Positions 10,076 to 22,254 of a stretch of DNA of 64,000 bases are shown piece by piece. This stretch comes from Arenicola marina (taxonomy: Eukaryota; Annelida; Polychaeta; Arenicolidae). The notes under the pieces were generated by a model. The model saw only the letters and a list, made by a program, of their open reading frames with translations. It did not search any database and was not told the DNA's origin. Positions within the stretch are counted from its first letter, which is position 1; each line of letters opens with the position of its first letter. The stretch covers positions 1 to 64,000 of the forward strand of contig CAXHSH010000579.1 of assembly GCA_964019135.1 (NCBI GenBank), read 5' to 3'. The position numbers were made by a program, and so were the translations under genes.

Positions 10076-10585
10076 TTTTTGCCGGTATCTTTGTTGTTTT
10101 TTAGGGGAAAACAATCGTAATAATCCGATGAGCCGCAAACAATTATTAGCCTGATGCGTAGGATGTCAGAGCGTTTGAAATGGTGACGCACCCTCCTGCT
10201 CGGTCCGTGGCTAATGATGATTCAAGGGAGAAAAACACTTGCGGCTCTTGCGATTGGGAATGGCCGCGGCTCACATAATATTGAAGGTACAGAGCTGGGA
10301 CCGGTTTCAAACGACGGGGAAAGGTAAAGTGTAGCGATAAGGATTGCTATTGGTTAAGTGGGTCGAGAATTTACGGCGCTAGAGTTTGCTGTAACGGACC
10401 ACCCCTTTTCATCCCGTTACAAATGATTAGTGCACGGCGAAATCTCACAGGCCCGCGATGGTTTGAGTATCGACGTTTGCTGAAGGGGTGCCACGTTTCT
10501 TATACAAATGCGTGCGGCGGCTGCTTATCATGTCAGTTGAACGTGTCCATGTCATTTTGTAAGTCGAAGGTGGCGTTCATACGAC

Positions 10586-10705
10586 ATCTACGGCCATACC
10601 AGGTTGAAAGCACCGGTTCTCGTCCGATCACCGAAGTTAAGCAACGTCGGGCCCGGTTAGTACTTGGATGGGTGACCGCCTGGGAATACCGGGTGCTGTA
10701 GAATT
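10586..10705 (+). rRNA. 5S: 5S rRNA gene, unit 17 (type III)
   Basis: Third copy of the unit 3 allele. G17-G61 clash only. T7 terminator. Confidence 0.97.
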
Positions 10706-11215
10706 TTTTTGCCGGTATCTTTGTTGTTTTTTAGGGGAAAACAATCGTAATAATCCTATGAGCCGCAAGCAATTATTAGCCTGATGCGTAGGATGTCAGA
10801 GCGTTTGAAATGGTGACGCATCCTCCTGCTCGGTCCGTGGCTAATGATGATTCAAGGGAGAAAAACACTTGCGGCTCTTGCGATTGGGAATGGCCGCGGC
10901 TCACATAATATTGAAGGTACAGAGCTGGGACCAGTTTCAAACGACGGGGAAAGGTAAAGTGTAGCGATAAGGATTGCTATTGGTTAAGTGGGTCGAGAAT
11001 TTCCGGCGCTAGAGGTTGCTGTAACGGACCACCCCTTTTCATCCCGTTACAAATGATTAGTGCACGGCGAAATCTCACAGGCCCGCGATGGTGTGAGTAT
11101 CGACGTTTGCTGAAGGGGTGCCACGTTTCTTATACAAATGCGTGCGGCGGCTGCTTATCATGTCAGTTGAACGTGTCCATGTCATTTTGTAAGTCGAAGG
11201 TGGCGTTCATACGAC

Positions 11216-11335
11216 ATCTACGGCCATACCAGGTTGAAAGCACCGGTTCTCGTCCGATCACCGAAGTTAAGCAACGTCGGGCCCGGTTAGTACTTGGATG
11301 GGTGACCGCCTGGGAATACCGGGTGCTGTAGAATT
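11216..11335 (+). rRNA. 5S: 5S rRNA gene, unit 18 (type III)
   Basis: Third copy of the unit 4 allele. G17-G61 clash only. T7 terminator. Confidence 0.97.
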
Positions 11336-11544
11336 TTTTTGCCGGTATCTTTGTTGTTTTTTAGGGGTAAACAATCGTAATAATCCGATGAGCCGCAAAC
11401 AATTATTAGCCTGATGCGTAGGATGTCAGAGCGTTTGAAATGGTGACGCATCCTCCTGCTCGGTCCGTGGCTAATGATGATTCAAGGGAGAAAAACACTT
11501 GCGGCTCTTGCGATTGGGAATGGCCGCGGCTCACTTAATATTGA

Positions 11545-11732
11545 GGGGGCCTCCCTGGTGTAGTGGTTAGCGCACTAGACCGCAGATCAATAGGTCCTGG
11601 GTTCGAATCCGGGCTCGGGCACCTAATCTGGGGCATGTTTCATTCCTTCATCCTTCATCGTCTCGGGAGGTTACTTGGCCCAATTTAGCCTGTATGTGCA
11701 CAAAAGTGGCCTAAAACACCAACATTCCATTC
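11545..11732 (+). mobile_element. tRNA-derived SINE, copy 4, before unit 19
   Basis: Identical by eye to copy 1; duplication at 11534-11544 and 11733-11743. Copied with the third four-unit block. Confidence 0.9.
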
Positions 11733-12044
11733 CTTAATATTGAAGGTACAGAGCTGGGACCGGTTTCAAACGACGGGGAAAGGTCAAATGTAGCGATAAG
11801 GATTGCTATTGGTTAAGTGGGTCGAGAATTTACGGCGCTAGAGGTTGATGTAACGGACCACCCCTTTTCATCCCGTTACAAATGATTAGTGCACGGCGAA
11901 ATCTCACAGGCCCGCGATGGTTTGGGTATCGACGTTTGCTGAAGGGGTGCCACGTTTCTTATACAAATGCGTGCGGCGGCTGCTTATCATGTCAGTTGAA
12001 CGTGTCCATGTCATTTTGTAAGTCGAAGGTGGCGTTCATACGAC

Positions 12045-12164
12045 ATCTACGGCCATACTACGTTGAAAGCACCGGTTCCCGTCCGATCACCGAAGTTAAG
12101 CAACGTCGGGCCCGGTTAGTACTTGGATGGGTGACCGCCTGGGAATACCGGGTGCTGTAGAATT
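12045..12164 (+). rRNA. 5S: 5S rRNA gene, unit 19 (type II)
   Basis: Helix II complete, C35. T8 terminator. Follows SINE copy 4. Confidence 0.97.
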
Positions 12165-12675
12165 TTTTTTGCCGGTATCTTTGTTGTTTTTTAGGGGAAA
12201 ACAATCGTAATAATCCGATGAGCCGCAAACAATTATTAGCCTGATGCGTAGGATGTCCGAGCGTTTGAAATGGTGACGCATCCTCCTGCTCGGTCCGTGG
12301 CTAATGATGATTCAAGGGAGAAAAACACTTGCGGCTCTTGCGATTGGGAATGGCCGCGGCTCACTTAATATTGAAGGTACAGAGCTGGGACCGGTTTCAA
12401 ACGACGGGGAAAGGTAACATGTGGCGATAAGGATTGCTATTGGTTAAGTGGGTCGAGAATTTACGGCGCTAGATGTTGCTGTAACGGACCACCCCTTTTC
12501 ATCCCGTTACAAATGATTAGTGCACGGCGAAATCTCACAGGCCCGCGATGGTTTGGGTATCGACGTTTGATGATGGGGTGCTACGTTTCTTATACAAATG
12601 CGTGCGGCGGCTGCTTATCATGTCAGTTGAACGTGTCCATGTCATTTTGTAAGTCGAAGGTGGCGTTCATACGAC

Positions 12676-12795
12676 ATCTACGGCCATACCAGATTGAAAG
12701 CACCGGTTCTCGTCCGATCACCGAAGTTAAGCAACGTCGGGCCCGGTTAGTACTTGGATGGGTGACCGCCTGGGAATACCGGGTGCTGTAGAATT
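12676..12795 (+). rRNA. 5S: 5S rRNA gene, unit 20 (type IV)
   Basis: Duplicate of unit 10 at offset 6702, with the same gtttgatgatgggg spacer mark. T7 terminator. Confidence 0.97.
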
Positions 12796-13305
12796 TTTTT
12801 GCCGGTATCTTTGTTGTTTTTTAGGGGAAAACAATCGTAATAATCCGATGAGCCGCAAACAATTATTAGCCTGATGCGTAGGATGTCAGAGCGTTTGAAA
12901 CGGTGACGCACCCTCCTGCTCGGTCCGTGGCTAATGATGATTCAAGGGAGAAAAACACTTGCGGCTCTTGCGATTGGGAATGGCCGCGGCTCACATAATA
13001 TTGAAGGTACAGAGCTGGGACCGGTTTCAAACGACGGGGAAAGGTAAAGTGTAGCGATAAGGATTGCTATTGGTTAAGTGGGTCGAGAATTTACGGCGCT
13101 AGAGTTTGCTGTAACGGACCACCCCTTTTCATCCCGTTACAAATGATTAGTGCACGGCGAAATCTCACAGGCCCGCGATGGTTTGAGTATCGACGTTTGC
13201 TGAAGGGGTGCCACGTTTCTTATACAAATGCGTGCGGCGGCTGCTTATCATGTCAGTTGAACGTGTCCATGTCATTTTGTAAGTCGAAGGTGGCGTTCAT
13301 ACGAC

Positions 13306-13425
13306 ATCTACGGCCATACCAGGTTGAAAGCACCGGTTCTCGTCCGATCACCGAAGTTAAGCAACGTCGGGCCCGGTTAGTACTTGGATGGGTGACCGCC
13401 TGGGAATACCGGGTGCTGTAGAATT
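13306..13425 (+). rRNA. 5S: 5S rRNA gene, unit 21 (type III)
   Basis: Duplicate of unit 11, including the agtgg spacer change. T7 terminator. Confidence 0.97.
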
Positions 13426-13935
13426 TTTTTGCCGGTATCTTTGTTGTTTTTTAGTGGAAAACAATCGTAATAATCCTATGAGCCGCAAGCAATTATTAGC
13501 CTGATGCGTAGGATGTCAGAGCGTTTGAAATGGTGACGCATCCTCCTGCTCGGTCCGTGGCTAATGATGATTCAAGGGAGAAAAACACTTGCGGCTCTTG
13601 CGATTGGGAATGGCCGCGGCTCACATAATATTGAAGGTACAGAGCTGGGACCAGTTTCAAACGACGGGGAAAGGTAAAGTGTAGCGATAAGGATTGCTAT
13701 TGGTTAAGTGGGTCGAGAATTTCCGGCGCTAGAGGTTGCTGTAACGGACCACCCCTTTTCATCCCGTTACAAATGATTAGTGCACGGCGAAATCTCACAG
13801 GCCCGCGATGGTGTGAGTATCGACGTTTGCTGAAGGGGTGCCACGTTTCTTATACAAATGCGTGCGGCGGCTGCTTATCATGTCAGTTGAACGTGTCCAT
13901 GTCATTTTGTAAGTCGAAGGTGGCGTTAATACGAC

Positions 13936-14055
13936 ATCTACGGCCATACCAGGTTGAAAGCACCGGTTCTCGTCCGATCACCGAAGTTAAGCAACGTCGG
14001 GCCCGGTTAGTACTTGGATGGGTGAACGCCTGGGAATACCGGGTGCTGTAGAATT
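13936..14055 (+). rRNA. 5S: 5S rRNA gene, unit 22 (type III, C91A)
   Basis: Duplicate of unit 12. The loop D closing pair is lost and box C changed. T7 terminator. Confidence 0.96.
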
Positions 14056-14565
14056 TTTTTGCCGGTATCTTTGTTGTTTTTTAGGGGTAAAAAATCGTAA
14101 TAATCCGATGAGCCGCAAACAATTATTAGCCTGATGCGTAGGATGTCAGAGCGTTTGAAATGGTGACGCATCCCCCTGCTCGGTCCGTGGCTAATGATGA
14201 TTCAAGGGAGAAAAACACTTGCGGCTCTTGCGATTGGGAATGGCCGCGGCTCACATAATATTGAAGGTACAGAGCTGGGACCGGTTTCAAACGACGGGGA
14301 AAGGTAAAATGTAGCGATAAGGATTGCTATTGGTTAAGTGGGTCGAGAATTTACGGCGCTAGAGGTTGATGTAACGGACCACCCCTTTTCATCCCGTTAC
14401 AAATGATTAGTGCACGGCGAAATCTCACAGGCCCGCGATGGTTTGGGTATCGACGTTTGCTGAAGGGGTGCCACGTTTCTTATACAAATGCGTGCGGCGG
14501 CTGCTTATCATGTCAGTTGAACGTGTCCATGTCATTTTGTAAGTCGAAGGTGGCGTTCATACGAC

Positions 14566-14685
14566 ATCTACGGCCATACCACGTTGAAAGCACCGGTTCC
14601 CGTCCGACCACCGAAGTTAAGCAACGTCGGGCCCGGTTAGTACTTGGATGGGTGACCGCCTGGGAATACCGGGTGTTGTAGAATT
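14566..14685 (+). rRNA. 5S: 5S rRNA gene, unit 23 (type I, C35, T43C, C111T)
   Basis: Duplicate of unit 13 with all three extra changes. T8 terminator. Confidence 0.96.
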
Positions 14686-15197
14686 TTTTTTGCCGGTATC
14701 TTTGTAATTTTTTAGGGGAAAACAATCGCAATAATCCGATGAGCCGCAAACAATTATTAGCCTGATGCGTAGGATGTCCGAGCGTTTGAAATGATGACGC
14801 ATCCTCCTGCTCGGTCCGTGGCTAATGATGATTCAAGGGAGAAAAACACTTGCGGCTCTTGCGATTGGGAATGGCCGCGGCTCACTTAATATTGAAGGTA
14901 CAGAGCTGGGACCGGTTTCAAACGACGGGGAAAGGTAAAATGTAGCGATAAGGATTGCTATTGGTTAAGTGGGTCGAGAATTTACGGCGCTAGAGGTTGA
15001 TGTAACGGACCACCCCTTTTCATCCCATTACAAATGATTAGTGCACGGCGATATTCTCACAGGCCCGCGATGGTTTGGGTATCGACGTTTGCTGAAGGGG
15101 TGCCACGTTTCTTATACAAATGCGTGCGGCGGCTGCTTATCATGTCAGTTGAACGTGTCCATGTCATTTTGTAAGTCGAAGGTGGCGTTCATACGAC

Positions 15198-15317
15198 ATC
15201 TACGGCCATACCACGTTGAAAGCACCGGTTCTCGTCCGATCACCGAAGTTAAGCAACGTCGGGCCCGGTTAGTACTTGGATGGGTGACCGCCTGGGAATA
15301 CCGGGTGCTGTAGAATT
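15198..15317 (+). rRNA. 5S: 5S rRNA gene, unit 24 (type I)
   Basis: Duplicate of unit 14, including the extra spacer T. Canonical RNA. T7 terminator. The next spacer lacks the SINE that follows unit 14. Confidence 0.97.
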
Positions 15318-15827
15318 TTTTTGCCGGTATCTTTGTTGCTTTTTAGGGGAAAACAATCGTAATAATCCGATGAGCCGCAAACAGTTATTAGCCTGATGCG
15401 TAGGATGTCATGGCGTTTGAAATGGTGACGCATCCTCCTGCTCGGTCCGTGGCTAATGATGATACAAGGGAGAAAAACACTTGCGGCTCTTGCGATTGGG
15501 AATGGCCGCGGCTCACTTAATATTGAAGGTACAGAGCTGGGACCGGTTTCCAACGACGGGGAAAGGTAAAATGTAGCGATAAGGATTGCTATTGGTTAAG
15601 TGGGTCGAGAATTTACGGCGCTAGAGGTTGATGTAACGGACCACCCCTTTTCATCCCATTACAAATGATTAGTGCACGGCGAAATCTCACAGGCCCGCGA
15701 TGGTTTGAGTATCGACGTTTGCTGAAGGGGTGCCACGTTTCTTATACAAATGCGTGCGGCGGCTGCTTATCATGTCAGTTGAACGTGTCCATGTCATTTT
15801 GTAAGTCGAAGGTGGCGTTCATACGAC

Positions 15828-15947
15828 ATCTACGGCCATACTACGTTGAAAGCACCGGTTCCCGTCCGATCACCGAAGTTAAGCAACGTCGGGCCCGGTT
15901 AGTACTTGGATGGGTGACCGCCTGGGAATACCGGGTGCTGTAGAATT
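15828..15947 (+). rRNA. 5S: 5S rRNA gene, unit 25 (type II)
   Basis: Helix II complete, C35. T8 terminator. The spacer has tttccaacg, an empty SINE site and cattac for cgttac. Confidence 0.97.
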
Positions 15948-16458
15948 TTTTTTGCCGGTATCTTTGTTGTTTTTTAGGGGAAAACAATCGTAATAATCCG
16001 ATGAGCCGCAAACAATTATTAGCCTGATGCGTAGGATGTCCGAGCGTTTGAAATGGTGACGCATCCTCCTGCTCGGTCCGTGGCTAATGATGATTCAAGG
16101 GAGAAAAACACTTGCGGCTCTTGCGATTGGGAATGGCCGCGGCTCACTTAATATTGAAGGTACAGAGCTGGGACCGGTTTCAAACGACGGGGAAAGGTAA
16201 AATGTAGCGATAAGGATTGCTATTGGTTAAGTGGGTCGAGAATTTACGGCGCTAGAGTTTGATGTAACGGACCACTTCTTTTCATCCCATTACAAATGAT
16301 TAGTGCACGGCGAAATCTCACAGGCCCGCGATGGTTTGGGTATCGACGTTTGCTGAAAGGGTGCCACGTTTCTTATACAAATGCGTGCGGCGGCTGCTTA
16401 TCATGTCAGTTGAACGTGTCCATGTCATTTTGTAAGTCGAAGGTTGCGTTCATACGAC

Positions 16459-16578
16459 ATCTACGGCCATACCAGGTTGAAAGCACCGGTTCTCGTCCGA
16501 TCACCGAAGTTAAGCAACGTCGGGCCCGGTTAGTACTTGGATGGGTGACCGCCTGGGAATACCGGGTGCTGTAGATTT
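16459..16578 (+). rRNA. 5S: 5S rRNA gene, unit 26 (type III, A118T)
   Basis: Residue 118 is T (tagatt), which restores an A1-U118 pair at the end of helix I; the T-run is T9. The helix II clash remains. The upstream flank has gttgcg and an altered tract cacttctttt. Confidence 0.97.
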
Positions 16579-17089
16579 TTTTTTGCCGGTATCTTTGTTG
16601 TTTTTTAGGGGAAAACAATCGTAATAATCCGATGAGCCGCAAACAGTTATTAGCCTGATGCGTAGGATGTCATGGCGTTTGAAATGGTGACGCATCCTCC
16701 TGCTCGGTCCGTGGCTAATGATGATACAAGGGAGAAAAACACTTGCGGCTCTTGCGATTGGGAATGGCCGCGGCTCACTTAATATTGAAGGTACAGAGCT
16801 GGGACCGGTTTCCAACGACGGGGAAAGGTAAAATGTAGCGATAAGGATTGTTATTGGTTAAGTGGGTCGAGAATTTACGGCGCTAGAGGTTGATGTAACG
16901 GACCACCCCTTTTCATCCCATTACAAATGATTAGTGCACGGCGAAATCTCACAGGCCCGCGATGGTTTGAGTATCGACGTTTGCTGAAGGGGTGCCACGT
17001 TTCTTATACAAATGCGTGCGGCGGCTGCTTATCATGTCAGTTGAACGTGTCCATGTCATTTTGTAAGTCGAAGGTGGCGTTCATACGAC

Positions 17090-17209
17090 ATCTACGGCCA
17101 TACTACGTTGAAAGCACCGGTTCCCGTCCGATCACCGAAGTTAAGCAACGTCGGGCCCGGTTAGTACTTGGATGGGTGACCGCCTGGGAATACCGGGTGC
17201 TGTAGAATT
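17090..17209 (+). rRNA. 5S: 5S rRNA gene, unit 27 (type II)
   Basis: Helix II complete, C35. T8 terminator. The spacer has ttgttattgg for ttgctattgg; gtttcaaatgg in the following spacer is unique. Confidence 0.97.
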
Positions 17210-17720
17210 TTTTTTGCCGGTATCTTTGTTGTTTTTTAGGGGAAAACAATCGTAATAATCCGATGAGCCGCAAACAATTATTAGCCTGATGCGTAGGATG
17301 TCCGAGCGTTTCAAATGGTGACGCATCCTCCTGCTCGGTCCGTGGCTAATGATGATTCAAGGGAGAAAAACACTTGCGGCTCTTGCGATTGGGAATGGCC
17401 GCGGCTCACTTAATATTGAAGGTACAGAGCTGGGACCGGTTTCCAACGACGGGGAAAGGTAAAATGTAGCGATAAGGATTGCTATTGGTTAAGTGGGTCG
17501 AGAATTTACGGCGCTAGAGTTTGATGTAACGGACCACTTCTTTTCATCCCATTACAAATGATTAGTGCACGGCGAAATCTGACAGGCCCGCGATGGTTTG
17601 GGTATCGACGTTTGCTGAAAGGGTGCCACGTTTCTTATACAAATGCGTGCGGCGGCTGCTTATCATGTCAGTTGAACGTGTCCATGTCATTTTGTAAGTC
17701 GAAGGTTGCGTTCATACGAC

Positions 17721-17840
17721 ATCTACGGCCATACCAGGTTGAAAGCACCGGTTCTCGTCCGATCACCGAAGTTAAGCAACGTCGGGCCCGGTTAGTACTT
17801 GGATGGGTGACCGCCTGGGAATACCGGGTGCTGTAGATTT
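17721..17840 (+). rRNA. 5S: 5S rRNA gene, unit 28 (type III, A118T)
   Basis: Same gene allele as unit 26, T9. The spacer has ctgacagg for ctcacagg (shared with unit 32) and the cacttctttt tract. Confidence 0.97.
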
Positions 17841-18351
17841 TTTTTTGCCGGTATCTTTGTTGTTTTTTAGGGGAAAACAATCGTAATAATCCGATGAGCC
17901 GCAAACAGTTATTAGCCTGATGCGTAGGATGTCAGAGCGTTTGAAATGGTGACGCATCCTCCTGCTCGGTCCGTGGCTAATGATGATTCAAGGAAGAAAA
18001 ACACTTGCTGCTCTTGCGATTGGGAATGGCCGCGGCTCACTTAATATTGAAGGTACAGAGCTGGAACCGGTTTCAAACGACGGGGAAAGGTAACATGTAG
18101 CGATAAGGATTGCTATTGGTTAAGTGGGTCGAGAATTTACGGCGCTAGATGTTGCTGTAACGGACCACCCCTTTTCATCCCGTTACAAATGATTAGTGCA
18201 CGGCGAAATCTCACAGGCCCGCGATGGTTTGGGTATCGACGTTTGCTGAAGGGGTGCCACGTTTCTTATACAAATGCGTGCGGTGGCTGCTTATCATGTC
18301 AGTTGAACGTGTCCATGTCATTTTGTAAGTCGAAGGTGGCGTTCATACGAC

Positions 18352-18471
18352 ATCTACGGCCATACCAGATTGAAAGCACCGGTTCTCGTCCGATCACCGA
18401 AGTTAAGCAACGTCGGGCCCGGTTAGTACTTGGATGGGTGACCGCCTGGGAATACCGGGTGCTGTAGAATT
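18352..18471 (+). rRNA. 5S: 5S rRNA gene, unit 29 (type IV)
   Basis: Two helix II mismatches. The terminator is T5-C-T. The spacer has gcggtggctgc, shared with unit 33. Confidence 0.97.
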
Positions 18472-18981
18472 TTTCTGCCGGTATCTTTGTTGCTTTTTAG
18501 GGGAAAACAATCGTAATAATCCGATGAGCCGCAAACAATTATTAGCCTGATGCGTAGGATGTCAGAGCGTTTGAAATGGTGACGCGTCCTCCTGCTCGGT
18601 CCGTGGCTAATGATGATTCAAGGGAGAAAAACACTTGCGGCTCTTGCGATTGGGAATGGCCGCGGCTCACTTAATATTGAAGGTACAGAGCTGGGACCGG
18701 TTTCAAACGACGGGGAAAGGTAAAGTGTAGCGATAAGGATTGCTATTGGTTAAGTGGGTCGAGAATTTACGGCGCTAGAGTTTGCTGTAACGGACCACCC
18801 CTTTTCATCCCGTTACAAATGATTAGTGCACGGCGAAATCTCACAGGCCCGCGATGGTTTGAGTATCGACGTTTGCTGAAGGGGTGCCACGTTTCTTATA
18901 CAAATGCGTGCGGCGGCTGCTTATCATGTCAGTTGAACGTGTCCATGTCATTTTGTAAGTCGAAGGTGGCGTTCATACGAC

Positions 18982-19101
18982 ATCTACGGCCATACCAGGT
19001 TGAAAGCACCGGTTCTCGTCCGATCACCGAAGTTAAGCAACGTCGGGCCCGGTTAGTACTTGGATGGGTGACCGCCTGGGAATACCGGGTGCTGTAGATT
19101 T
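18982..19101 (+). rRNA. 5S: 5S rRNA gene, unit 30 (type III, A118T)
   Basis: T9 terminator as in unit 26, but the upstream flank is gtggcg with the normal CCCCTTTTC tract. The junction between the two spacer kinds therefore falls within or next to the gene. Confidence 0.97.
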
Positions 19102-19612
19102 TTTTTTGCCGGTATCTTTGTTGTTTTTTAGGGGAAAACAATCGTAATAATCCGATGAGCCGCAAACAGTTATTAGCCTGATGCGTAGGATGTCATGGCG
19201 TTTGAAATGGTGACGCATCCTCCTGCTCGGTCCGTGGCTAATGATGATACAAGGGAGAAAAACACTTGCGGCTCTTGCGATTGGGAATGGCCGCGGCTCA
19301 CTTAATATTGAAGGTACAGAGCTGGGACCGGTTTCCAACGACGGGGAAAGGTAAAATGTAGCGATAAGGATTGTTATTGGTTAAGTGGGTCGAGAATTTA
19401 CGGCGCTAGAGGTTGATGTAACGGACCACCCCTTTTCATCCCATTACAAATGATTAGTGCACGGCGAAATCTCACAGGCCCGCGATGGTTTGAGTATCGA
19501 CGTTTGCTGAAGGGGTGCCACGTTTCTTATACAAATGCGTGCGGCGGCTGCTTATCATGTCAGTTGAACGTGTCCATGTCATTTTGTAAGTCGAAGGTGG
19601 CGTTCATACGAC

Positions 19613-19732
19613 ATCTACGGCCATACTACGTTGAAAGCACCGGTTCCCGTCCGATCACCGAAGTTAAGCAACGTCGGGCCCGGTTAGTACTTGGATGGGT
19701 GACCGCCTGGGAATACCGGGTGCTGTAGAATT
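19613..19732 (+). rRNA. 5S: 5S rRNA gene, unit 31 (type II)
   Basis: Duplicate of unit 27 (offset 2523). T8 terminator. Confidence 0.97.
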
Positions 19733-20243
19733 TTTTTTGCCGGTATCTTTGTTGTTTTTTAGGGGAAAACAATCGTAATAATCCGATGAGCCGCAAACAA
19801 TTATTAGCCTGATGCGTAGGATGTCCGAGCGTTTGAAATGGTGACGCATCCTCCTGCTCGGTCCGTGGCTAATGATGATTCAAGGGAGAAAAACACTTGC
19901 GGCTCTTGCGATTGGGAATGGCCGCGGCTCAGTTAATATTGAAGGTACAGAGCTGGGACCGGTTTCAAACGACGGGGAAAGGTAAAATGTAGCGATAAGG
20001 ATTGCTATTGGTTAAGTGGGTCGAGAATTTACGGCGCTAGAGTTTGATGTAACGGACCACTTCTTTTCATCCCATTACAAATGATTAGTGCACGGCGAAA
20101 TCTGACAGGCCCGCGATGGTTTGGGTATCGACGTTTGCTGAAAGGGTGCCACGTTTCTTATACAAATGCGTGCGGCGGCTGCTTATCATGTCAGTTGAAC
20201 GTGTCCATGTCATTTTGTAAGTCGAAGGTTGCGTTCATACGAC

Positions 20244-20363
20244 ATCTACGGCCATACCAGGTTGAAAGCACCGGTTCTCGTCCGATCACCGAAGTTAAGC
20301 AACGTCGGGCCCGGTTAGTACTTGGATGGGTGACCGCCTGGGAATACCGGGTGCTGTAGATTT
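20244..20363 (+). rRNA. 5S: 5S rRNA gene, unit 32 (type III, A118T)
   Basis: Duplicate of unit 28. T9 terminator. The spacer has agttaatatt for acttaatatt. Confidence 0.97.
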
Positions 20364-20874
20364 TTTTTTGCCGGTATCTTTGTTGTTTTTTAGGGGAAAA
20401 CAATCGTAATAATCCGATGAGCCGCAAACAGTTATTAGCCTGATGCGTAGGATGTCAGAGCGTTTGAAATGGTGACGCATCCTCCTGCTCGGTCCGTGGC
20501 TAATGATGATTCAAGGAAGAAAAACACTTGCTGCTCTTGCGATTGGGAATGGCCGCGGCTCACTTAATATTGAAGGTACAGAGCTGGAACCGGTTTCAAA
20601 CGACGGGGAAAGGTAACATGTAGCGATAAGGATTGCTATTGGTTAAGTGGGTCGAGAATTTACGGCGCTAGATGTTGCTGTAACGGACCACCCCTTTTCA
20701 TCCCGTTACAAATGATTAGTGCACGGCGAAATCTCACAGGCCCGCGATGGTTTGGGTATCGACGTTTGCTGAAGGGGTGCCACGTTTCTTATACAAATGC
20801 GTGCGGTGGCTGCTTATCATGTCAGTTGAACGTGTCCATGTCATTTTGTAAGTCGAAGGTGGCGTTCATACGAC

Positions 20875-20994
20875 ATCTACGGCCATACCAGATTGAAAGC
20901 ACCGGTTCTCGTCCGATCACCGAAGTTAAGCAACGTCGGGCCCGGTTAGTACTTGGATGGGTGACCGCCTGGGAATACCGGGTGCTGTAGAATT
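20875..20994 (+). rRNA. 5S: 5S rRNA gene, unit 33 (type IV)
   Basis: Duplicate of unit 29. T5-C-T terminator. Confidence 0.97.
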
Positions 20995-21504
20995 TTTCTG
21001 CCGGTATCTTTGTTGCTTTTTAGGGGAAAACAATCGTAATAATCCGATGAGCCGCAAACAATTATTAGCCTGATGCGTAGGATGTCAGAGCGTTTGAAAT
21101 GGTGACGCGTCCTCCTGCTCGGTCCGTGGCTAATGATGATTCAAGGGAGAAAAACACTTGCGGCTCTTGCGATTGGGAATGGCCGCGGCTCACTTAATAT
21201 TGAAGGTACAGAGCTGGAACCGGTTTCAAACGACGGGGAAAGGTAACATGTAGCGATAAGGATTGCTATTGGTTAAGTGGGTCGAGAATTTACGGCGCTA
21301 GATGTTGCTGTAACGGACCACCCCTTTTCATCCCGTTACAAATGATTAGTGCACGGCGAAATCTCACAGGCCCGCGATGGTTTGGGTATCGACGTTTGCT
21401 GAAGGGGTGCCACGTTTCTTATACAAATGCGTGCGGCGGCTGCTTATCATGTCAGTTGAACGTGTCCATGTCATTTTGTAAGTCGAAGGTGGCGTTCATA
21501 TGAC

Positions 21505-21624
21505 ATCTACGGCCATACCACGTTGAAAGCACCGGTTCTCGTCCGATCACCGAAGTTAAGCAACGTCGGGCCCGGTTAGTACTTGGATGGGTGACCGCCT
21601 GGGAATACCGGGTGCTGTAGAATT
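21505..21624 (+). rRNA. 5S: 5S rRNA gene, unit 34 (type I)
   Basis: Canonical RNA. The base at -4 is T (catatgac for catacgac), as in units 62, 67, 74, 92 and 98. T7 terminator. Confidence 0.97.
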
Positions 21625-22134
21625 TTTTTGCCGGTATCTTTGTTGCTTTTTAGGGGAAAACAATCGTAATAATCCGATGAGCCGCAAACAGTTATTAGCC
21701 TGATGCGTAGGATGTCATGGCGTTTGAAATGGTGACGCATCCTCCTGCTCGGTCCGTGGCTAATGATGATACAAGGGAGAAAAACACTTGCGGCTCTTGC
21801 GATTGGGAATGGCCGCGGCTCACTTAATATTGAAGGTACAGAGCTGGGACCGGTTTCAAACGACGGGGAAAGGTAAAATGTAGCGATAAGAATTGCTATT
21901 GGTTAAGTGGGTCGAGAATTTACGGCGCTAGAGGTTGATGTAACGGACCACCCCTTTTCATCCCGTTACAAATGATTAGTGCACGGCGAAATCTCACAGG
22001 CCCGCGATGGTTTGGGTATCGACGTTTGCTGAAGGGGTGCCACGTTTCTTATACAAATGCGTGCGGCGGCTGCTTATCATGTCAGTTGAACGTGTCCATG
22101 TCATTTTGTAAGTCGAAGGTGGCGTTCATACGAC

Positions 22135-22254
22135 ATCTACGGCCATACCAGATTGAAAGCACCGGTTCTCGTCCGATCACCGAAGTTAAGCAACGTCGGG
22201 CCCGGTTAGTACTTGGATGGGTGACCGCCTGGGAATACCGGGTGCTGTAGAATT
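22135..22254 (+). rRNA. 5S: 5S rRNA gene, unit 35 (type IV)
   Basis: Two helix II mismatches. T5-C-T terminator. The spacer has gataagaattg. Confidence 0.97.

Larger units (their letters stand above)
2061..15526 (+). repeat. 6.7-kb segmental tandem duplication (period 6702)
   Basis: Positions 2061-8824 match 8763-15526 at offset 6702 wherever compared, covering units 5-14 and 15-24. The left end is set by gattcaagg (2060) against gatacaagg (8762). The right end is exactly where the SINE starts after unit 14 and is absent after unit 24. So the exchange junction lies at or next to the SINE site. Confidence 0.85.
16446..21215 (+). repeat. Four-unit block with period 2523
   Basis: Units 26-29 and 30-33 repeat at offset 2523 (III with T9, II, III with T9, IV). 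The matching stretch is about 16446-18692 against 18969-21215. There are scattered single differences, such as tttccaacg against tttcaaacg in the spacers before units 28 and 32, so this copy event is older than the 6.7-kb one or has since been converted. Confidence 0.8.

Noticed and set aside
15269-15553. Open frames of 61-101 codons on the - strand
   Set aside because: They are antisense to the 5S gene and spacer, appear and vanish with single spacer changes, and have no recognisable domain or start context.
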